64,000 bases of DNA from Xylogone sp. PMI_703. Its lineage: Eukaryota > Ascomycota > Leotiomycetes. The notes beneath the pieces are model-generated. The model ran no database searches, had not been told where the DNA came from, and saw only the letters and a program-made list of their open reading frames with translations. Shown here in pieces: positions 1 through 9,600 of this stretch. Within the stretch, counting starts at the first letter, position 1. Every line of letters begins with the position of its first letter. Location of the stretch: assembly GCA_021399445.1 (NCBI GenBank), contig JAJTUQ010000005.1, positions 4,960,001-5,024,000 on the forward strand, given 5' to 3'. Made by a program: the position numbers and the translations under genes.

Positions 1-550
1 AAAGTAATGGAAGCGAGTTACAAGAGTTACACCTCGCGGTCATGACCTGCTGAGACCAGTTGAGACTAATCTAGAAGCAGGCAACCAGCACGAGACTCAG
101 CCGTGGCTTAACAACGATATTCTATTGACACATGGTGATCGAACTGTGAAGGGGTTTTTACATAGCGACTATAATAAATACAGTAGGTACGACGTAGGAT
201 CCAAGGCTCTTCGATTCGAGTTATACATTATCAGCCTTCGATGTAAATTATTAGTCAATAACCCTATAGCGTTAACTGATGCTTACAAGCATTTATAATG
301 GAGGTTCGAATTCTTAGTTTAAACTGTGCGAGCTTATGCTAAGCAATGACACAGTCGAGGTAGTCTAATGTTTGTGAGTCCGAGCTTAGGCTTAAAAGCT
401 CGCTTTCCATTTAGTAGTTACCAATAACAACAATATAAGATGAGTTGAGGTTGTTAATGCTGTAAGAGCGAAGAGTATCGGTTAAGTTCGAGTTTAGAGT
501 TACTTCATTATCGTAGCTATAAGATATAACTTTGTATGAGCTAAGTCATC

Positions 551-813
551 CGGACATACTTACATTATACGTCCCTCCAGCTTGGCTAAGGATAACTACT
601 GCAGAGAATATGAAAAACAAGTAATCCAGCAAATACCATAACAAAACATACGGGCCCCACTGCCTGTACGGCAAGTGCGAGTAGCTACGGTAATCCTCGG
701 CTTGCTCAATCGGCCGCCAATCGGCCAGCATTTTCTGGCGAATGGGAAAATGCCGGCCGGTTGAACAAGCCGAGGTTACGGTATAAAGCTCCCGTTATAT
801 GTGGTATGTCTGG
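551..813. repeat. Imperfect inverted-repeat element with strong central hairpin
   Basis: The core is an imperfect palindrome. The left arm (686-735) begins ACGGTAATCCTCGGCTTGC and the right arm (745-783) is its near reverse complement. They are separated by 9 bases, and the left arm carries about 10 extra bases. Flanking stretches 551-577 and 788-813 also pair imperfectly (GGACATAC / GTATGTCT). This looks like a decayed foldback or MITE-type element. No target-site duplication could be defined. Confidence 0.5.
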
Positions 814-1092
814 CCAATGTTATAGTGGCAATTAATTCCGCGTAGGTGTAATTTGCTATTAGTCAATGCTTATCAAGAGAACCAAGTGGAGCTCTCACAT
901 TGCAAGTGGCATAATATTACAGAAGAGGCGTTGAAATTGATACCAAACCCCATTGCGTTTTATATTTTCAGAAGGAACATTCTTAGTGAAATTTTTGACT
1001 TAAACTTGCCCCTTTCGGGTTTTACGATAATAGATAGTTAGATATCAAAAAGGAAAAAGACAGGCATTATGACTGAGTGAAGTATCCTTTTG

Positions 1093-1308
1093 GCTGATGG
1101 AAGTGGCTCACAGTTATGCAATTTATATTTTTATGATAGAATTCCTTGATATTACTAGAAGGTTTGATTATAGAGGCCCACTCATTGCACGGAACCTTTT
1201 AACTATGAAGATTTAGCTCACTTTAAAGTCAGATTAGGCCAGTGTCGGTCATTTAAATGGCATCAATAAGCCTATTGCATTGCATAAGTGTGAGCCATTT
1301 CCACTAGC
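1093..1308. mobile_element. MITE-like element, 30-bp terminal inverted repeats
   Basis: The left end (1093-1122) and the reverse complement of the right end (1279-1308) agree at 26 of 30 bases, sharing the block TGGCTCACA and the block TTATGCAAT. The interior of about 155 bp is AT-rich and non-coding. Size and structure fit a non-autonomous DNA transposon. I could not identify a convincing target-site duplication, so the exact ends and the superfamily are open. Confidence 0.6.
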
Positions 1309-1746
1309 TAGGAGGATAGTGTTCAGGTAACAGGTAGAGACGTATCATAGCGCATCAACTACCGTAGCACCTATCTCCGGAAATCCCCCAATATCTAACC
1401 CCAGGTACAACTACGTCTAGCCAACTGGAGCTAGAACATCGGATCCCATTATACCGGTACGGATGTAGCGCAAATAGTGGGGTTACGCCCCGCCTCTCCG
1501 CAAAACCCCATATAACATGTGCCATGACGTGGATCATTGAATCCATCAGCAGAGTTCATCCTGCGGTTTTGATACATAATCATTGCGGTCTAGTTATCTC
1601 TTTTTTCAAGTTGGACACAACGAAATATATCAGTGCGATCTAATGAAGTTCTATCCGTGGTATCCGGCCTTCTACTTTATGCATTAAACTAGGTTTACCG
1701 GTAAAGATATAGGTCAAGTGCTCTAGTATATCCGGGATAGATCAAA

Positions 1747-3455
1747 ATGATCTCTTTAGTTGCAGCCTGTGCAATTCTGCTGGGTCTCTTCACTTTCAAA
1801 CTCCTCTTTTTCAAAAAAAGAATCCCTGCTGGAACAGAAACGCCTCCAGGTCCAAAAGGTTAGTATCCATTACAGAGAGATTCAAGCCAGAATGTCTCTA
1901 GTAATATTTACCACTTCACCTTTAGGTGATTCGGTTACCCTCAATAATCTAACAAGCTGACCAGTCGTATTCTGTAGGCATACCAGTTCTCGGAAACCTC
2001 CCAGAAGTCCCACCATATCACTCCTGGCTCAAATTCTATGAATGGTCAAAGAAATTTGGCCCTCTCTACAGACTCAGTTTGTTTGGTAGACCTCATGTCA
2101 TTATCTCATCCGAAAAAATTGCCAATGACTTACTACGGGAGAGAGGCACCATATATTCTTCCCGTGACCGGCTTCCAATGGCTGGAGAGATCCTCTCAGA
2201 CAATAAGAGGCCCGTCTTCTTACCGTACAACGACCTTTGGCGCTCAGGGCGCAGACTAATGCATCATCTCACTATGCCAGCTGCAGCAACTAGTTACCAG
2301 CCTATTCAAATTGAGGAAAGCACTCGCATGTTGCGGGATTTGATTGCCAAACCGGAAGATTATGAGAGATTGTTTGAGAGATATACCGCTGGTTTGATTA
2401 TGAGACTCGCATACAGCAAGATGGTCTTTACAGGCGAAGAACCGGAAGTAAGGCGTATCTTGGAAGTTGTGCATACGGTAGAGAGAGTGGGAAGTCCAGG
2501 GGCCTATTTGGTTGATTTAGTTCCCTCTCTTATGCACCTCCCCAGATTTTTAGCCCCGTTTAAACGGGAAGGAGAGAAGTTGCATCAGAACGAACTAGAT
2601 CTGTTTGTCGGCATGCTGAATGGGGTTCGTCAATCAATGACGGACGGAATGAGTTCAGATGAGAACTTTTCGAGCAAGTTCTTGAGCACCCAAGAGAAGT
2701 GGGGGTTATCCCATGAGGAGGGTGCCTATGTCATCGGAACCCTCTTCGAAGCCGGATCTGGCACTACTGCAGCGGCGATGATGAGCTTTATCCTAGCAAT
2801 GGTTCTGCATCAGGATGTTCTACGAGCGCTGCAGAAAGACATTGACGAGGTTGTTGGAGATCGCCTGCCCCAGTTTGAAGACATCCCAAAATTGCCTCGT
2901 GTTAGGGCAGTTGTAAAGGAGACTTTGAGGTGGAGGCCCGTGACAGCTGGTGGACTTCCTCACATGCTTACCAAAGACGATGTCTACGAATTAGATGGAA
3001 AGCGATACTTCCTCGAGGCGGGAACTAACTTTCATCCCAATCAATGGGCCATCCATCGCGACAGCTCGCTCTATCCTCAGAGTGAAGACTTTATCCCTGA
3101 CCGCTGGCTGGATCCTAAATATCCAACATACAAAGAACCCCTGGATGTGTATCCCAATATCCAAAACTTCAGTGCGTTTGGCTTCGGAAGAAGGATCTGT
3201 CCGGGTCAGAACATTGCGGAAAGGTCGTTGAATATCCAGATCGCACGCATGGCGTGGGCATGTGATATCGGGCCTTCACCTGGTGTCACGTACGGCGAGT
3301 ACGATTATTGTCATGGGTTTAATGTCCAGCCAAATCGGTTTCCATTTGAGCTTATCGCGAGAAAGGGGAGGGATAAGTTGGTGGAAGAAGACTATCGGAG
3401 AGTCTGGCCGGAGCTGTTGAAAAGGAATGGAGTATATGAAACCGATTATAGCTGA
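1747..3455 (+). CDS. Cytochrome P450 monooxygenase
   Basis: Two exons, 1747-1858 and 1978-3455, give 529 aa. The 119-bp intron has GT..TAG ends and joins the proline-rich hinge PPGPKG to IPVLGNLPE, the classic start of a microsomal P450. An N-terminal hydrophobic anchor (about residues 1-20) is followed by a KKR stop-transfer signal. Visible motifs are the I-helix EAGSGTTAAA, the K-helix ExxR in KETLRWRP, and the heme loop FGFGRRICPG with Cys445 as axial ligand. Length and motifs are those of an intact, ER-bound, heme-thiolate monooxygenase. The C-terminal pattern resembles fungal P450s of the O-methylsterigmatocystin-oxidoreductase-like group, but the substrate cannot be read. It lies upstream of a MAPEG protein and a GST, which suggests oxidation followed by glutathione chemistry (inference). 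Confidence 0.9.
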
Positions 3456-3831
3456 TTATTTAGTTCATCATAAGAGGGGACAGAGGCTGTATTTCGTATG
3501 GTTTTAAATATAGCTCAGCAAGCATGTCCGGATATAGATATACGCGTATCGGCAACGGACCGTAGTTTCTCCTTGCTTACAGCATCCAAAAGTTTCCGAG
3601 AATAGTTGCCAAAAGAGGAATCGCAGGCATAACGTGAAAAATGACGTACAAGTCTCTCTTTAAAACCAAGAGCTCCCCTCATCGTATATCCTCTGCAGAA
3701 GTCTTTTTAAGCCCAATTGATACTCATTCAGACTTATTTACCAGCCTCTGCCTTCTAGTTGATGTCCCAACATGTAAGTGGACAGCTCTCCCCATTTCGC
3801 AGCCGACCACTAAATCCCCAGGTCGTCACTC

Positions 3832-4317
3832 ATGTTGAAATTGGGCTTCGGGAGCTCCTCACAAGCACCACCAAATCTCTCAGCCAATTTTCTGATAGGC
3901 CACTTCCTCTTTGCATATGGCATCATGTCCTCACGCACACCCAAGCAATACCTAAAACTAGACCACAACGTTTCTCCCCGCGAAGACCTAGCCAAATACG
4001 GCCCCAAAATGGTCTCCGAGGGCAAAATCTCGCAGCGCACCCTCGGGATGCTCAAGAGATGGGAAAGTGCTCATGCCAATGCTGTTGAGAACTACACGCT
4101 TTTTGTCGCGTCAGTGCTGCTTGCTAACCATGCGGGTGTTCCGACATCGTTCATTAACGGCAGCATGGCGAGTTACACCGTTGCGAGGATCGCGTATGCG
4201 ATTGCGTACATTGTTATCGATCGGCCGGCTCTTTCACAGCTTAGAGGTATGTGTTGGTGGTGGGGGAATACATCTTGTTTGATTCTACTCTGGAATGCTG
4301 GGAAGAGACTCGTTTAA
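3832..4317 (+). CDS. MAPEG-family membrane protein (microsomal GST-like)
   Basis: A single open frame gives 161 aa. The MAPEG signature is visible in the middle: a basic/aromatic KRWESAHANAVENYTLF stretch (E..AN..EN pattern) that in this family contributes to glutathione binding. Hydrophobic helices follow at about residues 88-100 and 110-135, with a short C-terminal one. MAPEG proteins are small ER-membrane enzymes that conjugate or isomerise lipophilic electrophiles with glutathione. The start is uncertain. The first membrane helix is weaker than usual, and a GTAAGT-like donor at about 3773 just upstream leaves room for a short 5' exon. It lies 376 bp downstream of the P450 on the same strand. 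Confidence 0.75.
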   Translation: MLKLGFGSSSQAPPNLSANFLIGHFLFAYGIMSSRTPKQYLKLDHNVSPREDLAKYGPKMVSEGKISQRTLGMLKRWESAHANAVENYTLFVASVLLANHAGVPTSFINGSMASYTVARIAYAIAYIVIDRPALSQLRGMCWWWGNTSCLILLWNAGKRLV

Positions 4318-4340
4318 GAATGAAAATGCGATCGCATATT

Positions 4341-4640
4341 CACGTGTATTTATTACTTGGTACATATTGTTGGCAAAATTTATGAGCGGGAAAGTCAACA
4401 TTGACGTATAGATTTTGGATAAAAGCTACGTTTAGATATCTCTACTCCAGAAATTTTCAAAGCCGGAATAGTCTTGCGACACGTGTTCATCATTGAACTA
4501 TATCGCTGTTGGTTCATACCAGCACGTGCCTATCACGTGCATGTAAGCTAAACCTATTCCGGAGGAGAGCCGTAGCCGTAAGCTATATAACCCCTCCGGC
4601 CATACGTAGTAGAAACAACAACCTCTCTCAATATAACGCA
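4341..4640 (+). promoter_or_regulatory. Orphan promoter-like segment with four CACGTG palindromes and TATA
   Basis: CACGTG occurs at 4341, 4480, 4523 and 4534. A TATATAA-type box lies near 4583, followed by a CA-rich leader-like stretch (about 4610-4640) and a six-codon mini-ORF at 4700. The segment lies between the 3' ends of two convergent genes, where no promoter is expected. CACGTG is the bHLH/E-box core. No sizeable gene follows on the plus strand. Confidence 0.35.
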
Positions 4641-4738
4641 ATTAGCATACCGTAATTACAGTATTACGTCGTGCCACGCGTTATGGGAGTGTACCGACAA
4701 TGGCTTATACGAACTAAAGGCGGTTATAAATACAGCGA

Positions 4739-5529
4739 CTATTTGGCAGATCCAAGTTTATCCTTGATTTCATAAGCTTTCACAACAGCTGACCTTGCCC
4801 TCAGCTTCTCATCCCATTCCGCAAACTTGGGAAACTCCTTCTTTACATTAAAATCTGGCACTAGCCAGTTAATAAAACCATTCCAAGGAATCCATGCGAG
4901 ATCGGCATATGAGACCTTATTGCCAACAAGATACCCCGTCTTTTGTTTCTCCAGATGATACTCAACGACTCCTACCACGCGACGGATTTCATTTGCGTAG
5001 CGAAGCTCAGCAGATGGTAGCTTCTCCTCATGGAACATCGTAAACCAAGCCTTCTGGCCGAAGTATGGTCCTTGACCAGACATTTGGAAGTGCAGCCATT
5101 GATATTCAGCGTATTTCTCTGGCAAAGTATCATAATGAAGCTTATTGTCTTTGTCGTAAACTTCGATAAGGTATTGTATAATTGCTCCAGACTATATTTT
5201 GAAGATACGAGTTAGGACTAAAAACAACTAAAGCGATCTGCTAAAAAACTTACTTCAGCTAGTATGATACCCGTGTTTGGGTCTTCGATAGCTGGAACAC
5301 GGCCGTTAGGGTTAAGGTTGAGAAATGGCTCTTTCTTTAGTTCCGCATAATCGTATAGTTTCATCTCGTAAGGAAGCTCCAGTTCTTCAAGCAGAATAAC
5401 AACTTTCCATGGGTTAGGACCCTGACGAGTGATTAGCCAGTTGTCTAGGGAAGTTCATTTACAACTTGAATATTGGTGACTTGTGTGGTTTACCGTAGAT
5501 GATCCATGAAGCACAATAGGTTTAGACAT
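4739..5529 (-). CDS. Glutathione S-transferase, Ure2p-like
   Basis: Three exons on the minus strand, 5494-5529, 5254-5421 and 4739-5191, give 218 aa. The protein begins MSKPIVLHGSSTGPNPWKVV. The thioredoxin-fold N-domain shows the GPNPWKVVILLEELELPYE strand/helix, the cis-proline segment NPNGRVPAIEDP and the ESGAIIQYL glutathione-binding motif that follows it. The C-terminal all-helical domain includes GYLVGNKVSYADLAWIPW, with the conserved N-cap Asp. This is a full-length cytosolic GST of the fungal Ure2p-like/GST-B type. Intron 1 is 72 bp. An alternative acceptor at CTAG would put a stop in frame, so the downstream GTCAG acceptor is the right one. It is convergent with the MAPEG gene; a shared role in glutathione conjugation is likely but not shown. 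Confidence 0.9.
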
Positions 5530-6608
5530 GTTGAGAATTGGAAATTTGTGTGATGGTGTGTCAGATTTACTGAAAAGTATAGATCTGAATACGGTTGAAT
5601 GATATATCTATCAAGAAGGCTCCCATTTTAAAGGCAGTACAAGAATTGAAGTACCATCGTATATCCCCAGTCCATTCTAAGGATATAGGGATCAATAATC
5701 AAGCCGATGCACCATGATCCATCTTGTATGAATTTCCTAATCTGGATGTAGGTGTAGCATATTCATAATGCTCTATGTTGCTTCTTTAGGAATAGCGCAC
5801 AGAACGTTAACTTAACCTTACCCACGGCTTATGCAATATTTGACACCCGCTTCACCAAGGCTTACAAATCAGTTGCGGCTGGGAGCGTTAGAGGTCCCAT
5901 TAAGGAGGTACTATAAAGCCCGCGGGCTTAATTCTTTACAAATGATTGATAACGCAGCTGGACTGAGCCTCAAGCCTGCATGACTACCGTACAACTGTTT
6001 CAGCTTATTACCTGTAGCTTTATAATATGTGGAGAAAGAGATCTTGATGGAAATTTCGATGACTGTAGAATTGGCGTAAATGCGAACGTAGGATAATTAA
6101 TCTAGGGTGATATGGTTTATCACTAGATCGAGATTGCATAATATAGAATTGCAGCGTTGTGGCAGGGTCGTGATCGAAGCAAAACACAAATCCAGCAAAT
6201 TTTGCCGACTTTCATATGAGAAGAAGTCCAGAATTTAGAATGAACCGTGCTCCTAAGTCCTAAAGGAGGCTGTGACTATATGTAATAGTTTGCTTGAAGC
6301 TGCTTGGTCTGGTAAAAGGTTCTTGAGTGCGATATACGTACATATAAAACTGAGAACTAATGAGGTAGCTTTCTATAACCTTGTCCTCCCTTATCACACT
6401 CCGTATCTGTCTTATGAATTTAAGAATAATTATGCATATGATAAGATACTCGTAAGAAGTGGATATCCAGTTTCATTGTACCTATATATCAAACATAGCT
6501 TACCTACCAGTTATCCCCGTGGTATCAACAAAAATATCAAGAATATTCTTCCCTAATAAAACCTGGAGCTGCCTAAGAACAGACCTGTAACGTAAATCAA
6601 TCAATCAA
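5530..6608. other. Intergenic, no gene seen
   Basis: AT-rich spacer between the GST (whose promoter should lie at about 5530-5700) and the 3' end of the NLR-like gene. A 94-codon frame at 6272-6556 has no recognisable features and odd composition. A (TCAA)n micro-repeat at about 6598-6612 overlaps the stop codon of the NLR-like gene. Confidence 0.6.
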
Positions 6609-9600
6609 TCAATCATTATCATCATCCCGTGTGTCATCATCTGATTCAAAAGTATCCGAATCATGGTCTGACTCCGACTCCAAATGAGACGACGTCTCGC
6701 TATTCCCATATGTAGAAGCAAACTCCGGTCCAATCTCATCAAAAAGGTGGCCCTCAATATGCAATCTCCGTCGCGAGTTGTAGCACTTATAGCAAAAGTT
6801 AAAGTCAAGGCAGTCCTTACACTGATATCTAATTCCTCGGATTTCCTGGAGATACCTGTCAGTTTCGTCCGGAACAATACAATATTGGAAGAGAAAATAG
6901 GGAGGTTGAGTGGTGACTTACCCCGAGACAGCACATACAACGGTATCCAGAATGAAAGTACGCTTTTTGTCCCGCACGTCTAAAAGTATTAGTTCTCTTT
7001 AGCTCTCGCTCCTCGTGTTCGTGGCTGTGATCAACTGTCTTCTTTGAGCTTGCTTTAGTAAGGAACTCGATAACTTCTTCAGCGGCGCCGCTGTACTGAG
7101 CGATCTGTAAAGGCGTCCACCATTCTTTGGTAGAGAAACGTGCTTGGATATGTATATCTGCGCCGTTATCTAATAGCGATTTCAGGATCTCGACTTGGGC
7201 TGTTCCCCAGATTGGTTTGGATTCTATCCCACAACCTCGGGCTGCCCAGCAAAGCGCTGTCCAGCCATCGTTATCTTTATCGTCGATGTTGAAGTTATCT
7301 TCTTGACGGAGGAGTTTGATAACGTAATTCAATACCTCAAGATGGCCACCTTGTGTCGCCCAATGCAGGATGGTACGACCTGTTTTATCCCGAGCTTTGA
7401 TATCGGCACCAGCTTCTTGGATTGACTTGACATGAGCAAGTCCATTCGTCACCGCGAGATGGAGTGGTAGTCGTCCCATTCCATCAGACAACGTGGGAGA
7501 AGCACTCTTGTCAATGAGATACGACACCACGTCTGATGAACCTTGTAGCGCCGCTATGGCAAGGACGGTGCCGTATATTCCACCTATTCGATTGACGTCG
7601 GCTCTAGCATCCTCAATAAGATAACGAATTATTGGTTCAATGTCGCCAGCGTCATAGGGACGCAGCATTGTAGCTTGTAATGGTGTTCCAGGTGCCCCTA
7701 ACACTGCAAGATCCACGTCGGCGCCCGCATCTACAAGCTTCTGCACCATCTCTACGTTGGAATGCTGACACGCCAAATGCAACGGTGCACCAAATGTCTG
7801 GGAAGCTATGTTGACATTCGCCCTTCGCTCAATGAGATATGAGGCAATTTCATCGTTCCGGTTATACAATGCTATACCGAGAGGGGTATATCCCTCTTTG
7901 TTTTGATAATCTAATGTGGCGCCTGCGTGGACTAGAAGTTGTGCGTGTTCAAGGGGTGTCCAGGCTCTCACAAGATGTAGAGGCATATTGTCGTCAGCGT
8001 CTGCAATATTTACATCCGGCCTGAATTCCATGAGTTTACGGATGGTGCTGCGGTTGACGGCGCGATGTGTAAGCGTTGAAGCATCCTCGAGTCGATGGTT
8101 AACGTCTGCTCCGGCCTCAGCGAGAAGACGCACTATTTCTTCATTTCCACCTTCAATGCCATATGCGAGAGCTGTCCATCCTCCGTACATGTCTCCTTTG
8201 TTATGTGCCATTTCAAGGTCTACGCCTGCATCGTAACTAAGAAGGAGCTTCACAATCGCTGCATTGCTTGTCTCTGCCGCTGCCATCAGGGGGGTCTTGC
8301 CAAATGGAGATCGTACATCAGTTTCAGCACCGTGTTCCAAGAGCAACTTAACCAGCTCTTCATTGCTTATTGCGCGGAATATTGGTACCAGTTCATCTTG
8401 TTCAGTGCCGTGTTGTTTTACTCCTCTTTCGAGAAGAAGACGGACAACTTCGACACGATAGTAGTCAACAGCATACAGGAGCGCGTTGCGGCCGGAACCA
8501 TCCGTAACACTGACATCAGCACCATGGTCTAGCAAGTATCTGACACAATCAGCATCCCCCACTTGTGCAGCATATATCAGGGGAGACTGTCCAGTAAAAT
8601 CTACAACATCAACCTTTGCACCTCGCTCAACCAATAACTTCCTTAACCTTGCCTTCTTATCTTCGTCAAAAATATCTGTAAGCACCTGAATCAAGACTGG
8701 TGGGTCTAGAGCTGGATGGTTTGGATCTGCGCCGTGATCGAGAAGTGCCTGACAGACATCTTCATGAGATCGCCTTAGAGCATAGTAAAGCGGAGTACCG
8801 TGTGGTCCGGCAAGGTTTGGATCTGCGTTAGCTTTAAGAAGGAGATTTACACATCGTATATGCCCCTCTTCAGATGCCACTATCAAGGGGGTCCACCCTT
8901 GAACTCCTTCTTCGACTGACGTTGCGAGGCTGGTATCGGCACCCAGCTCGACCAGTACCTCAACAGATTTAAAGTTACCCCAGAGAGATGCCTCATATAA
9001 TGGTGTGAAGCTGTTGTCATCTCGAGCATTGAGATCAGCACCAGCTTCTCCTAGTAGGCGTGTGATCTCGGCATGGCCACTCGCGCTCGCCATGTGAAGC
9101 GCACTTTGTCCCCAAGGGCCATGACGCATTGGGTCAGCACCTCGTTTCAATAATATCTTAATAACTTCAACATGGCCATTCCGAATTGCCTGGTGCAGTG
9201 GGGCCAATGGCTGTTCTGGATCCGGATCGGCAGCCATACCTAAGTCTAATAGCCTCGTGACAACTTTAGATAACCCCAGCCATGATGCTCGATATAGGAG
9301 AGAAATCGGCCATGGAAAGTCATCATGTTTCTTGCATATATGGTCCATAATATCTAAAAGTAAGACTTCATCTCCCCTAGCACTAGCAGTTGTGAGCGCT
9401 TCTTGCAACTTCGGTATCGGGTGGTCTATTCTTGTCAGGAGGGATCGAGCTACATCGCTATATCCATTTAATGCAGCCTCATAAAGTCCACGGGATATGT
9501 CATCATCGCCGTTGATCCACGGCTGAGCGTCCTCAGCTAGACCAAGAGCTGTAAAAAGCGGAAATAAGGACTGTGACCGTTTGCTTCTCTCTATAGGATG

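Larger units (their letters stand above)
1..1746. other. Intergenic, repeat-bearing, no gene seen
   Basis: AT-rich DNA with only short unconvincing ORFs. It contains a large imperfect palindrome (686-783) and a MITE-like element (1093-1308), both listed separately. The last 100-150 bp should carry the promoter of the P450 that starts at 1747, but I see no clear core element. Confidence 0.6.

Noticed and set aside
6605..6940. Separate 111-aa minus-strand protein at the NLR 3' end
   Set aside because: In a different frame from the spliced last exon; the ZZ finger appears only when the 76-bp intron (6846-6921) is removed and the main gene is continued.
7916..8532. Plus-strand frames of 106-145 codons opposite the ankyrin array
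   Set aside because: They mirror the repeated ankyrin codons; no independent protein features.
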